A stretch of DNA of 64,000 bases, from the NCBI GenBank assembly GCA_029378245.1, contig JARKIF010000014.1, forward strand, positions 124,001-188,000. Direction: 5' to 3'. The notes under the pieces were generated by a model. It searched no databases. It was not told the origin of the DNA and saw only the letters and a list, made by a program, of their open reading frames with translations. The DNA is from Roridomyces roridus (taxonomy: Eukaryota > Basidiomycota > Agaricomycetes > Agaricales > Mycenaceae). The position numbers and the translations under genes were made by a program. This document shows, piece by piece, positions 34,573 to 47,928 of the stretch. Within the stretch, counting starts at the first letter, position 1. The number at the start of each line of letters is the position of its first letter.

Positions 34573-37500
34573 ATGGAGCAGGGCCCATCTGAGCGCCTCT
34601 CTCTGCTCACTCCGTCAGTCCAGCTCAGCCCATTTCTTGTCTTTTTGGGCTCACAGCGCGGTCTTTAGGGAGGACATCGACCGCACGCCGGTCTACCCAG
34701 TGATCCACACAATTCGCGAGGTTAGCCTTCTGTTCTTCTCTAGCCATCTCCTAAGTTTTCCTAGGACATGATAGTGCGTGTGGGCCCCGGGGTGCACGCT
34801 CGACATTCATCGGTCCTTGTAGCATTTTATCGACACCCCTTTGACATATGAAGCTCTGTCTGCCCCCGACCTCACTTATTCTCTCATTCACCCTTTGCTC
34901 GAAAAGTACTGTGCATTGCAGCGCAATCACTCGAATCTGTCCATTGTGTTCTGTCTGCTCTTGAACAGAGTCCACTTTCTGCGCGACGACAGCATAGCGA
35001 CTGCGTCTGTTTCAAACTCTCGAGCCTCACTATGCGAAATCCTTGCCATACGAACCCTCCGAGACCATGGGAATAGCATGTAAATACTGCTTCCCGGCTT
35101 GCTGAAAAGATCTCACTCCCTCTAGGATGGACTTGACACTTATTCTCACCACTAGTTGGCCGGGTATGCTTCCTCTTGCCTTCAAACGCAGGGATTAATC
35201 TGTCCCAGTGTACTCTGGAGCTGAAACCGATGTACTGGCTCATGCTCGTCGTGAATTCACGGACTTTGATGAAGAAGAAAGAGTCGGAAACGCAATAGAA
35301 ATGGCCATCGTTGGAAAGGCCAAACGGTTTATCAAAAGCACGTCCTGCCAGAAGGTGATCGACGGCATCTGGTCGTACGTTGGCAAGTTTTTCAATCCTG
35401 CTGGCGTTCTGACGGGGCTGCAGTGGCCGATATGTTTACCAAGCCGAGAGCAGTCATGCCATCCTATCCGATGTTAGTGCTTTTCCAGCTCCCTCACGAA
35501 TAATTGCCACATCTTCCAATAGACATACAAGCGAACACCCATCCATTTCTACGATCCTCACAAGGCACCCCTACTTGACCATTACCGGTCAGTCTCTTGC
35601 ATGTATCACCGAGAGTTTGGCTTACTTCTGGCCAGTCTCAAAGTACCCGCCATCCGCTCGGTTCTCGAGTATTCAAAGTAAATTACCGGCAGACTCTGAC
35701 GCTCTTCACTCATACCCCGCCATAGCTTCTTGATATTATTTTCTCTCTTCATTCTCGCCATCGAGCTGAATGATCTCAACCGAATCAATCTTGCGGAAGC
35801 AGCTTTCATGTTGTATGCGCTAGGTTTCACCTTGGAAAAGGTCGCTGCAATGCAAGAGCACGGAATCAAGGGTACTTATTTGAATTGTTTCACCATTCGT
35901 GTCCTTACGAGTTTGGCAGTCTACTTCAAGGGAACCTGGGTGCGGTGTCCGTATTCGGACGTGATTCAGGCGTTTAATACCATGCAGAACGGGTTTGACT
36001 TGGTCTTCGTGGCAACATATTGCGTGTATGCGGTGCTCCGGATTCATGGTATGCGACATTCAATACAAGTTGAATAACCTGAGGAATTATGGCACAGGGG
36101 TTTACCGCGATAGTGAGGATTTCACTTGGTAGTTTTCAAGACGTCTCCTGATCCTTGCAGACCCGTGGGCGCGCAAAACCGGTGTCGATTGTTTAGCACT
36201 GATCGCCTGCCTCATGTTTCCTCGGTAGGACCTTTTTGGAATATCTTCAAACAAGAACTGACAATTCTCGCAGTCTTGCCTTTGTTACCTTGAAAAACAA
36301 CCTCATGGTGTTGAGCCTGCGAGCCATGATGTTCCAATTCCTTGTCTTGATGCTCATCGCCTGCTTCTGTTTCGTGGGCTTTTTGTACGCATGTGTGTAT
36401 CCTTTTGTGTTTCTCAGAACTGCCGCTGAATTCCTGATAGTGTGGACGTGAGCATTGCGAAAAAGTTCTCTCCTCCTCAGTCTGACAGTTCGTAGCCTGA
36501 GTCGGAACAAAGCAGGGTAGGCGGTTCCACATGCAGTATTTTCCTACATTAATTTATTTTCTATAGGTATGGAGCACCCCAGATTGCCTGGTGGATGCTG
36601 GATCTCTGGTTTGGCTTGGACGCCAGCGGCTTTGACCGCGCCAGTGAGTAACATACATATCGTTATTTCTCTACTCACCGAGTTTAGCCGAGTTCCATCC
36701 TATATTGGGCCCAGTCTTGGCTCGTTTTTCTTTTTGGATGATGGAAACTTATATTCACGAATCCTCAGATGGTTACTTACGCCTGCTTGTCAAACACCCT
36801 GCTATTGACAGGTGTTTACCTTCCACCCTATTGACATCCATTTACTGATTTCCCGGCCCTTAGTGCTCGTCTCTGTCAGTGCTTCAAAAGGCTACTTGCA
36901 TTTCTCTCTGAATTGCGCGATATAGATCTTGTCCAACACGTTCTCCAAAATCAACGAGGATGCTGCTGCGGAGGCGATGTTTAGGAAAGCAGTGTCCACG
37001 ATTGAAGGGTCAGTTCTACAGTTGCGTCTCAATGTCCTTGCTTGACTCGAGCAACGCAGAGTGAAGGCAGACTCGTTGTTCTCTTATCAGCCACCCATCA
37101 ACCTACTTGCGCTGTGTATCATGTTACCCGCTAGTTATATTCTGTCGCCTCGATGGTTCCATAAGGTGATTAGTCTCGGCTGTTGGGGTCCGTCATTCAA
37201 CTCACCATCTACAGGTCAACGTGTTTATGATTAGGTGCGCATATCCGATACGATTGACATTCCTGCAAGCTGAAAGTGTACATAAGACTCACGAGCTTCC
37301 CTGTCCTTTTGGTAAAACTCCTCCTTGTAGTCAACGAATCAGCCAGAATCGAACCAACGCCAACAGATGATTTCTTTATATGAACGACAAGCTAAAAGGA
37401 ACGGGACTACCAACATCTACGACACCCTTCTCATTCTTGTGGAGAGAATACTGGAAACGCTTCCCCGTAGATTCGCACTATTCAGTCAGCCGGCAGCAAT

Positions 37501-38339
37501 CTGTTATCCAAACTCGCGCTTACCCACTTCCGTTAGATTTCTTCGAGGGTCTTGCTGGGTCGGATCACGATATTGACGCGGTCAGCATCTACATGAATTC
37601 TCGAGCAGGAGCCTAACTCTGAAACCAGGTCTTTGAAATCGAAGATGAGCTTATAGCCAGCGCCATTGCTTCGGACAATCTCGAGGCAAACGAGGACGCT
37701 TTCAAACTTCATCGCAAGAGACGCATGTCCCCCTACTCATCTCCTGCACGCCCACACCCCGTTCCTTCTCCTGGAGCTGCACAACCCTCGTCCTCCTCTT
37801 CCCCGCCTGCACACCATGTTCCCGCTCCTGGACCAAGAAATCGGGTTACCTCGCTGATGGCCCGTGGTGCCGAGGCTGCACATTCCTTTGCGAGTCCTCT
37901 AGCTCAAATATTTCAGCCTTTGGTGGTTGATTCCTTTGAGGATGAAGACACGGAGTCAGATGCCCAGCAGTCCTCTACCCATCCTGTAGTTGCACATCCA
38001 CATCCACCGCCACCAGGCATCAGCTACGGCCCAGCATCTCGTCGGAGACTCTCTTCCATGCACGTCCGTGATCATTCCGACAGTAGACCGCAACTGCAAC
38101 AGCACAAGCGGCAGGAATCAGATGCAGCCAATATGCTTTTCCCCACTGGTGGTGGTGGTGATGGTGGAGGAGACGATCCTTTTTCTGCAAGTCCTGAGCA
38201 GCGCGATCCTTTACCCACCGCCCACGAAGTAGATGAACAGCCGGAAATGGCGTGGATACAGCGCTTGGAGAAGCTTGAGGAAGGACAAAAGAGGATAGAA
38301 GGATTGTTGGAGAAGATCGCCCGCAGCCTCCCAGAGTGA
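34573..38339 (+). CDS. YVC1: Vacuolar TRP-type calcium channel Yvc1
   Basis: TRPY1/Yvc1 releases Ca2+ from the vacuole in response to stretch. The start at 34573 gives MEQGPSERLSLLTP. Exons then give DRTPVYPVIHTIRED, SLIHPLLEKYCALQ, IHFYDPHKAPLLDHYRLKVP, FLILFSLFILAIELNDLNRI, AFMLYALGFTLEKVAAMQEH, YFKGTWNGFDLVFVATYCVY, LAFVTLKNNLMVLSLRAM, YGAPQIAWWMLDLWFGLDAS (pore region), LVSILSNTFSKINEDAAAEA and MLPASYILSPRWFHKVNVF, the order seen in fungal Yvc1. The C-terminus is Pro/His-rich, contains an acidic DSFEDEDTESD and a short coiled coil (IQRLEKLEEGQKRIEGLLEK), stop at 38337-38339. There are about 15 short introns and no frame break was noted. Confidence 0.87.
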
Positions 38340-38506
38340 TACATGACACGAAACATACTTTTTATTGGTTATTGGAACGGACATGGAATAAGGAACGGAA
38401 ACGGGAAGCTCATTTTGGCTACAGTAGCAGAATAATGTACACATAATTTCTGTCGTACACGTATGGGCAAATATACGGTGTCAAGCATGCAAATTCACTT
38501 TCACTT

Positions 38507-41500
38507 TCAATTCCACCGCCGCTGACCAGGGCTCCCCTGCCCGTCTTCTCGTCTTCGTGGCCAGCCAGAATCAGCAGATCCACCAGCACCACCACCCCGT
38601 CCACGGCCACGACCACGATTCCGACCTCCATCACGTCCGCCGCCATCACGTGGTCGGTCATATCCTCCACGCGGCGGATGCGGATCACGGTTATAATCTC
38701 GGCGGTCATACGGCGGTTGTTGGCCATATGACGGCGGTGGCGGAGGGGGGTGACCCATATGCGGCGGTGGCGGATATCCAGGCATTGGGCCCCACATTTG
38801 TGGCGGCGGCGGTGGCTGAAGTTGAGGGAGAGGTGGGGGAGGTAGAGCGCTTGGAGCAGGGATGGCGTTGAGTGTGGACGCGGTGAGGCTTTGCAGCATC
38901 GCTCGGACCTGCTCCGGGGTAAGGGCGGCAACTTCCGCTGCGAGTACGGACGGTTCAAAGCTCAGTGGCTGCGCAGCAGGAGGCGGGACGGCATACGGTA
39001 CAGGCACAGGTGCGAGTGCAGGTGCAGGTGCCGGTGCAGCTGGTGGGGGCGACGCGAGTTTGCCCTTGTTGAGCACCCAGATGCCCACGAGGTAGTTGGT
39101 CGCGCGAGCGGCCGGGAGACGCAAATTATCTAAAAGTTCCATATAGTCTGGGATAGGGTCGCTGGACAGCAGAGGAATGATGTATAGTTCTTTTCCCGGA
39201 TTAGTCTCTTTCGGGCGGGTACCCCATGGAAAGACAAGTCCGTGGCGCCTAAATTGAATCAGTTTTATGAGAAAAACTGGAACAGGATGAACATACCCTT
39301 TAGCGATCAAAAAGTCGGTCAAAATTTGGAACCCAGCTGAGGAGCTGTCCGAAGCTGGTGAAAAGGCGACTGCGATGAGCTCCTTGGTCGAGTTCATGCG
39401 AGTTTGCAGCAAGAACTGAGCTGATTTATCCACTGGCACCCGCCCATCGATTCTGAGCAAGTCTGACGGGAAGAGGGTTTGCCAGAGCACTGAGCTTGCT
39501 TCGAGAGGTCGGCCACCAATCTGACGAGCCACAACGGGGGTTTCCTGTGGGATTGTCGAGTCCAAAGGCATGTTGATCTAAATGTTCAAAGTCAGCGATA
39601 CACGAAAACACTGGAAAACGCTCGCACCTTGCCAGTCCAAACTTGGGGTACTGCATTGAAAGTAGCCTGAAGCGCCTCGGGTGTCGGGGCTACCTCAGGC
39701 TTCTCGTCAAGGAACGCGTCAAAGTCCATATCGTCCGTGTCCAGATCCATTTCCTCCTCCTTCTTGGACTCCTCCAACGGGATGGGCGATCCCCCTTGCG
39801 GCTGTGGTGGAGAAGCAACAGGTTCCTCTTCCTCCTTCTTGGGCGCGCTCCAGAGAGAGTTGAGATCAAAGGAAGCGCGCGGAGCCTCGGATTTCGTCGC
39901 AAATGGTGAGATGCCGGTAACGGGAGATTGGACTACAGGCGGCGAGGGCGCTTTGGTCGGGGCTGCAGGCGGCGGTACACTGACGTCGCCCACTGCAACT
40001 GCAAGCTCGTCGTCAATATTGATCAAGTCTGCAAGGTTCATCTCAGGCTCGAGCGCGTCCGACGGGGACCCAACAAACGCGGCAACGGTCGCGCTCATCT
40101 CGTCCGTGGGTGTTGAAATCTGCACAGGCATCGGTGGCGGCGCGCCCCAGGATGCAGAGCCGATCGTGGGCGATTCAGGCGGTAGGGACACGCTCGCTGT
40201 ACGCGTCCGCAGTCGTGCTGCCTGCTCGCGAGCCCGCTTTTCTTCTTCCTCTTTGCGGCGGGCTTGCTCTCTCTCACGCAACACGGCTTCATCGTCTACG
40301 ATGGTCTCTAGCTCTTCGAGCCCCTTGTGGGTAAGCTTTGCGCGCGGGACGACAGTCTTTTCGAGAATCGAATGGGCGAGTGCCTCTTCTTCTGCAATAC
40401 GGATAGACTCCTTCAACTGCTCGTTTGCGAGGTCCGCAGGGGACATGAGGGACAGCTCCTTTGGCGTTATACTGCCAGACGCGATACCTCTGTGCAGCAA
40501 CACTCGATCCTTCTCTCTCAGATTGAACTGCAGCATCCGGAAACGATCCCTGTGTGGAATGTTCAAAAAATTATACCTTGCAAGAGGTGACCAGGGCACG
40601 TACTTGTATTTCGACCCAGCCAATGTCTTGCCCGTGTGGTCCGTCTCAGAGTATATATCGTATACACATTGTTCAAGGTCGGTAGCAAACTGCTTCGCCT
40701 GCTCCTCCACCTTCGCCTTTTCGCCCTCGGACAGCTCCTCCGGCTTCTTCTCCGTTCCCGCGACGTGCGGATAACGCAGGAAAATCTCGTGGAAGACACT
40801 TCCGAGCTTACCGAGACAGAAAGCACGGGCGGGGTCGTCTGCGGCAGAAGGGGTAGCGGAGGCTGCCTTTTTGCGCTTGGAGGCAGGTGGGTGGGCGGCA
40901 CGCTCGACGGCCTTGCGTTTGAGGTTGGTTTTGTTGGATTGACGCTTGCTGGTGCTGGCCTCGGCATCCGACTCGGACTCGGAGGAGATGGACAGTCGAC
41001 GGGCGCGTCGGCGCTGGGTGAGGGGTCAGTTAGGGACAAAGCAAGAGAACAAGTGACGCACCTTTCTGTCTCCAATGTACTCGTCCTCGCTGCTCGGATC
41101 GTCTCCAGAATCAGACAAGGGCGCCTGGGGCGTTTTCTTCTTGGGCACTGGGGCGACAACACTGATGACCTCTTGGACGGCCTCGGGACCCTCCCATAGC
41201 ACTATGAACAAGAATCAGCACGATGCACAGATGTTATATAGCCAAGACAAGACAAGTTTTGTAGTGACATTATAACTCAAGTGGCCAGACTCAAGAGACA
41301 GAGATACCCAGTGAATACTCAGATAATGTTCTCGTAGCCAGGCGTGTACAGAAGAGAGACTGACTACGCGAACAAGGAAACGGGACTCACTGACTGTGCG
41401 CAGGCCGGTAGTCTCGGTGCAGGGTGGGCAAATGAAGACATCTATTGTGGAGATAAGGTATGAGCGTGGAATGCCACGAGGAAAAGAAGGGACGTACTTA

Positions 41501-41710
41501 TGTCTTCCGCAGCTTGTTCGCTGAGATTCACGCAGGAGAAATGAAACCTATGGGAAACAAATGAGGTGAAAAGTGGATTTAGGTGTTTGTGACGAACCAC
41601 TCCTGGCATTCGCCGCAAAAAACCATGGGAGTGCCGTCGTCTGGTGTTTTACAGATACAGAAGGAGTGAAGCGGATTTTTCTTTGAGCCCGCCTTGGATT
41701 TGGTGCTCAT
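38507..41710 (-). CDS. PHD-TFIIS-SPOC protein (Bye1-like) with proline-rich and RGG tail
   Basis: Bye1-type proteins bind H3K4me3 and RNA polymerase II during elongation. The start at 41710 (MSTKSKAGSKK) leads into a PHD finger (FCICKTPDDGTPMVFCGECQ, EWFHFSCVNLS, FICPPC). Next come a Ser/acid-rich basic linker and the TFIIS central domain (FCLGKLGSVFHEIF, ATDLEQCVYDIYSETD, RFRMLQFNLREKDRVLLHRG, SLMSPADLANEQLKE). After an acidic region the SPOC domain follows (VWTGKV, WQTLFPSDLLRIDGRVPVDK, AQFLLQTRMNSTKELIAVAF, GLVFPWGTRPKETN, YLVGIWVLNKGKL). The tail is Pro-rich then Arg/Gly-rich (NRGRGRGRGGG) to the stop at 38507-38509, which could bind RNA. Introns near 41650-41400, 41195, 41050, 40600, 39625 and 39290. 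Confidence 0.83.
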
Positions 41711-42290
41711 GATGGTTTGGGAAAAGAAGCAGGAACAAATATTGACTCGGGTACGGAGCCAATTAGATGCGTCGACTCAATCATTCTTCTATCTACGGGT
41801 GGAGAAACGAGGAGCAACGTTGCATCTCGGAGGGCCTGCTGACCTCTTGTTCATGTTCACCTTCACCCCTCTGGGGGCGCCTCCCGGGCGAATGGAGTCT
41901 CCACCGAGATCCGGTAGAATAAAAAAAGCCCGTTTGATAGTACTAGAATACAGCCTTTGGACGTATGACGCGTGTCTCCGAAGAGGTCGTCGCGCTGTTG
42001 TGAATTGATCCCTGCCTGATTGGGCTTCTTTCCGGCCGAGTGAGCTCTTCCTGCTCTTCTTCGACGACCCGTCAGGCCACAGGGGACAGTGGCAGGCCTC
42101 CAGCAGCACGGTTCCGAAACGGGTCCTGCCGCGCCTCATTCCAGCTCCACCTGAGCACTTTGGGCCCGAGTCTTAATCAGGTTCATTCTGGCCGTCCAGG
42201 GCCCCGCGCTGTGCGTCCCAGCCTCCCTTTCCTTATGCATTTTACTGACTTGCTGCTTCATTAACCCCTTGATCCGCTCTATAGACTCTC
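41711..42290. other. Divergent promoter region between the Bye1-like gene and the CH/kinase gene
   Basis: No coding region is supported in these 580 bp. Open frames on both strands here (for example minus 41789-42139) have no recognisable domain. The stretch presumably holds the promoters and 5' leaders of both divergent genes. Confidence 0.5.
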
Positions 42291-45200
42291 TTGTCTGCGC
42301 TGAGCGTTCCGCCCAAACAAGCGCGTGTCTCACCCGCCCGACTCTCCGCCCAGACACAACACATGGCAACTGCAGTTGTTGCGCCAATAGTAAACGTCTC
42401 TACGTCGTCTACGTCCAGTCGTTTCAGTCACATGCCTTCTAACCGGCAGTCCCAAAAGCCCTCTGCTACCCCCGGAGCCTCATCCTCTCGTTTGCCCGCC
42501 GGTACCCTCAGCGTCTCCGCCGCTGCTGGCGCCCCAGAACCCGCCCCCAAGACCTTCCATCGCATTCGCTCCTCCCTCGAGCAGAGCCTCCGTACCGCGA
42601 CGCGCTCCAAGAGAACCGCGCAACCGGTCGTTGGTGACTTTGTCACCATCTCTGCTGGGGCCAGCAAAGGAAAGGAACGAGCGAACAATGACGAACCTGC
42701 AAAGGAACCCAAGTCCAAAGCGTCAGTGTGGAATTTCCGTAAAAGCGGTCGTAATGCAGTCACACCGTCCGCTTCTCCCAGTCCCGCTGTGGATACAAGT
42801 GAGGACGAGGACGATTTCGAAGAACCAATTCCTGCCTTTAAACGCCCAACCCTCCGCCTCGGTTCCATGTCTTCCCCCGCCCTGCATCTCGCTTCGCAAG
42901 CGTTACCTTCACCCAGATCACAACCTGCCATTCCGGCATCCTCGTCGTCCACCAGCGATGCCCTCGTGTCGCCCGCACGAACCCGACGCCCGAGTTTACA
43001 ACCCCTGCAGAGGAATCTGAGCGATCTGCCACCCACACCACCCAATCGAATGACTAGACACCGCGCCACCAAGTCAAATCCTCTCAACACGCTCAGCCCA
43101 CCACCAATAACGCCCACACGCGTCGCCAGCTCGCCAATCACACCTCGGAGACCAACCCGAGAGCCTCCGTCACCACCGGACACCCCAACACCCATGTCGG
43201 GCTCCCGCGGCCACGTGCCACGCTCGTCATCAGCGAGCAGCACGTACCTCCCACTTGAGCGGAGGACAACACCTATCTCACCTCGCGGGACCAGTCCCAG
43301 TCCTATACGACCGCGCTCTCCCTCGGGCCAAACCCGACGTGTGGTCACTCCTTTGCGAGGTCTGTCCGCCTCCACAACGCATCTACCGCTTTCCACATCG
43401 CCTGGGCCCTCGTCACCAATAGATTCTCCGCGGCGACCTTCCTTCGATGCGCGGAGGCCCTCTCTCGACTCCCCGATTCGCCCCTCCTTCAGGGACGAAT
43501 CGCCTTCACCTGTGCGATCGCGCATAGGGTCGCCATCGCAACACCGACCCGCGTATGCCAGCCGACAGCACAGCGCGTCTACAACGTCACTGTCCCTCCC
43601 CCCACCGTCAAATCCAGAACACCGCGACCTCATTCGGACGGCAACTTCGATGCTTTGCAAAGAGGTTGTCAAACCACCGCAACACATGAGCCGCACGGAT
43701 GCGGGTCAGCGTGATTGGGAGGAGGTGGAGGTGCGGGTTCGCGCCCTGGCGCGCTTGGAGCGGATCTGGGGAAAGAGTGGTGGCGGCGGGAGCTCGAGCA
43801 ACATTACGGTCGGCACACCTAGCGGCATCAATGTTGGTGCGGAAGAACGAGAACGGCGATTATTCACCGAGGCCTTGCGGGATGGTTTTGTTCTTTGCCA
43901 GTGCGTTCCTTTGCTTTTAATTTTCGTGCTATTTCCTAATTGCCATTGCAGACTGATGAACAAACTGCGCTCGAGCTCCATTGTGCGGCCCGATGTCCGA
44001 GATGATGGTTTTGTTCGGACTTCAAACATTACCAAGTTTTTGGCTGCTTGCTCATCATATGGCCTGCCGGAGGAGGACTTGTTTCAGCGCGATGACCTCA
44101 TAGAGGCGAGCAGTGAATCTCTGGCTCGCGTGGCGCGGACGATCATAGCTTTGATAAAGTATGTCGACGCCCCTATCCCTTCGCGTTCCAAGGTGGTTGC
44201 TGGGCAACAGAAGCCGAGTGGGATTTATGGCCAAGGTCCCCCCCGCGCCGCTGCAGCCTCGACTCCTAATTTGGTTCGCTCCGTCTCGACGCCATCCCCA
44301 ACACCATTGGCCCGCAAACGGTGGAGCCCTCCCACCGATTTGCCAACTGTGCGTTCAAATAGCCCGGGTGAACGTTCAGGCACATCCAGCAGCGAGCGGA
44401 CACCTCAGCACGATCGAGAGCACAAGGCTGATCGGGAGCAAGTGGAAACACAGGATAAAGAGACAAAACAAGTCTTGTCGCCGCCTCCTAGGTCCCCTCT
44501 TCGCCCCCAGCCGCCAAAAGTCGAAGATGGGTTGCTCTCTCGCGCGATGAATCAGGTTTCCCCTGTCCGATCGACCCTCGACCCCGTTAATAGCGATCTG
44601 AATCACCGTCAATCGGTTCTTTCCACTTCCAGCGCCATGACGGAAACCACCACTACCACCATGATGTCGAGCTTACTCGACTTTACCCGCGCTAGCACCC
44701 GCTTTGGGACCATCCGGACCGTTGCAACCGACATGACCTCCGAAGCGCCCAGCATCACACGCACGGAGGGGAGCGCCATCGCCGAAGACCTTGCGCGAAA
44801 ACGGGCGGAACCCAAGCTCTACGGCCGTGACACCAAGATGAGCGAGAGTTTTATCGACCTTTCACGGGTGGAGGAGATGGACGAAGCGGGGACGGCCTCT
44901 AGGGGCCTTGGTCGCCAATGGGAGCAACAGCGACCTCCTGAGGTGCAGCGGCTGGATACCAAGGCTGCCATACGGTTGGGAAAAGGCAAGTGGCCCGATG
45001 ACTTTATGGACGCGCTACAACCGCAGTCGCCGACGACCTCCGAACTCCGGTCCCCCTCTCCGTCGGGCATCTCGTCTCCCCGAAAACTGGCAATTGTTGG
45101 CGCCACCAAACGTAACGAGAGCGTCGAATCACTACCGCAGTTCCCCTAGACGCCCGACGCACCGGGCGCGGCAGAGTGTCGATGCGCCAGTCCTCCGGGA

Positions 45201-47928
45201 TAGCAGTCCAGATGGGCTGCCCTAGCAGAGTCTTGGCGAGGCGGCACAGCACGAAACCTGGTCCCGTTCAACGAACCAATTCGTTGGCTCCGCGGAGTAG
45301 TTCTCGGGAGGACAGCCGCGACTCTCTGGTCCCCTTCCCTCGCTCAGCTTCCGGCGAGCACTCACCTGCGGCGGGTTCATCACCACCTCGCGCCTACGTC
45401 TCCGCTTGTCTGACAGACCACGAATGCCTCGGGGACGCTTCCAGAGTGACATTGAGGGGTCCAGCCGGCGGCGACCAAGGCCGAGTTCATACGATGAGCT
45501 AGGGGTGCGGCCGACACGCTCGCGGTTTGAGAGCATGATGAACCTTGGTGGGTCGAGTAATGCCAGTGCCAGTGACCTGTTATCGCGGGATTCCCTTGAT
45601 GGCAATCTGGTGAGGCAGGCTCTGATCATACGAGAGGAGGGGAAGCCTGCGACGCACTTCGTAAGCTCAACAGTTCTCTTATATCTTGTTACGGCATACT
45701 CATAGTCTTCGCAGCAACTCGGCAACTGCATCGGGCGCGGCCAGTTTGGGTCCGTTTATAGAGCGCTAAATCTGAACACGGGGCAGATGGTAGCGGTCAA
45801 GCGGATTCGACTCGAGGGCTTGAAGGAGGAGGAGGTGACGACCCTGATGCGGGAGGTGGACCTGGTCAAGAGTTTGTCACATCCAAGCATCGTCAAGTAT
45901 GAGGGGATGGCGAGGGACCAAGATACTCTTAGCATTGTCCTGGAGTGCGTTCTATTGCTTTATGTGTGTGGTTCACATCTAATCCCTCCTTAGGTACGCG
46001 GAGAACGGCTCTCTTGGCCAGACCCTCCGGGCATTTGGGAAGCTTAACGAGCGGCTGGTGGCGAGCTACGTTGTTAAGATTCTCGAGGGGCTGCACTATC
46101 TCCATTCGAGCGACGTCGTCCATTGTGATCTCAAGGCTGCGAATATTCTTACGACCAAGAATGGGAACGTGAAACTTTCCGACTTTGGTGTCTCCCTTAA
46201 TCTCCGGGCCATGGAGCGAGAGATCAAGGACGTCGCGGGTACCCCGAACTGGATGGCTCCCGAGGTTATTGAACTCAAGGGCGCTTCCACCAAGTCTGAC
46301 ATCTGGTCGCTGGCGTGCACCGTCATCGAGCTCCTCACTGGGCGTCCTCCGTATGCTGAGATCGCCAACAGCATGTCGGGTATGTGCTTTACTTTTTTTA
46401 TTAAATCTTGGCTTATCGGCTTTGACAGTGATGTTCCGGATCGTCGAGGACGACATGCCTCCCCTGCCAGAGGACTGTTCGCCTTTGCTCGAGGACTTTT
46501 TGAGACAATGTTTCAACAAAGATCCGACGAAGCGACCTAGCGCCGAGTTGTTGTGTGAACACCAATGGCTTAAAAAGAACTGGGGTGCGCATAAGGTATA
46601 ATTTTCGCACCAATGCATCCGACGTTTATTTACCATGACCATAGGAACTACGGCCGCAGGATAGTATCCCGTTCCTCCGCCGTGTTAGTGCCGATTTGCA
46701 CAAGTCGGACGCTGCTCGGATCTTGGGTCACCTCGACACTTCCGAGCCTCATACGCCTGAGATCGAGGCGCAAGTCAGCAGCTCTCCCCCAAAACGACAT
46801 ATTTCCCTCTCCACGCGTCCTATGGACCAGGATATACCCTCCCGCGATCACTCATTCGTAAAAACTACATTCAGCAAACGTATGCCTCAATTGTTTATTA
46901 CCTTGACGTGTCTGACACTTTTTCTCCAGCCATGGTCTGCCGTGTGTGTCTCCTGAACTGTTAAGAAGAGCGCTGTCCTCTGCGAGCAGTGCAGTCTTAT
47001 TGCCCACTCGAGATGTGCGGTCAACGCTCCTCCCACCTGTGACCTCCGTGCACAACTTCTCCTGTATGCCCAGTATGCTGAGAAGGGCAACCCCGGGAGT
47101 GCTTACTCGAACCCTCTGGATGTCTTGAACGAGCCTCATCCCATGAACCCGGCATCGGAAGTGGCGTATGTCTCGCATTCGCCCCGGACTAGTATCGACG
47201 GCGCCACCCCGTCGCCTGCTCTCCATGGGTCGGCTCAGATTCCTCCGACGGCATTCAAGTTCATGGCTGCCTTCAAGCGATCTCGGTCGAATCTCTCCCC
47301 AGAACCTGACCAAGTGTCTTCCCTTTCGGTTCCTCAGGTGCCGCCAAAGGACGGTGTCCAGAAGAAACTTCGGAAAGACCCCAAGGAGCGTCCACAGTCC
47401 GTCAAGAGTGCTAGTACTATAGCAACAGCCAGTATGCGGAGCGCTGAGAGCGCCGCAAGCCGGGCTGACCCGAGATCTTTGGATGAGACACGGACTGCTA
47501 TGCAACGCAAGCGGTCCAGAGTCAATTCGAAAACGGCGGTCTCGGACGTTGATACGGCCTCTGTGAGCGTTCCGGGTGGTATGCCGCCTCCCGAACTGCG
47601 GCACCACAAGAAGCGTTCAGAATCCCGTTCTGGCTGCTGTGGTTCAGTAACTTATCTCGTTTGCTCTCTATCGCATAGCTCACCCTCATTATTCATATCT
47701 CAATTTTCCGTGTATCTGTACCCGAACCTTACAACTCGCTTTTTGAACTTTGCACTACCTACATCTGATTACATACTTGTACCTAGTATTGCATACACGT
47801 CTGCTCAGCATATACAGCCAGACGAAATATCAAGTTTGTTTGGACTTGAATCCGGCGGATCACCCGGGCCGTTCCCCGCTCGGCCTTTAAACTACTCTCT
47901 CTCTCTCCTGATCAGGAAATGCAATTGA
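42291..47928 (+). CDS. SepH/Cdc7-type (STE11/cdc15 group) protein kinase with N-terminal calponin-homology domain; frame breaks
   Basis: The first part (42291-45149) is Ser/Pro-rich and holds a CH domain: LFTEALRDGFVLCQ, then after a 51-nt intron LMNKLRSSSIVRPD, TSNITKFLAACSSYGLPEED and LARVARTIIALIKYVD. From about 45406 the frame resumes with SDRPRMPRGRFQSDIEG and a kinase domain: IGRGQFGSVYRAL, VAVKRIRLEGL, VVHCDLKAANILT (Cys in place of the HRD Arg), LSDFGVSL, VAGTPNWMAPEVI. A Cys/His segment near 46925-47035 (VCRVC..CEQCSLIAHSRC) resembles the C1-like finger of this family. Septation initiation is the likely role. Oddities: the linker at 45110-45410 changes frame twice or more without a convincing intron, the finger is broken by one extra base, and after SRSGC (near 47635) the frame runs into low-complexity sequence, so the true end is probably near 47655. 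Two genes instead of one remain possible. Confidence 0.65.

Noticed and set aside
39737..40774. 345-residue plus-strand open frame
   Set aside because: It is antisense to the TFIIS and acidic-linker region of the Bye1-like gene, whose domains are clear on the minus strand.
42428..43696. 422-residue minus-strand open frame
   Set aside because: It is antisense to the Ser/Pro-rich start of the CH/kinase gene; composition is the mirror of the sense strand and no domain or splice logic supports it.
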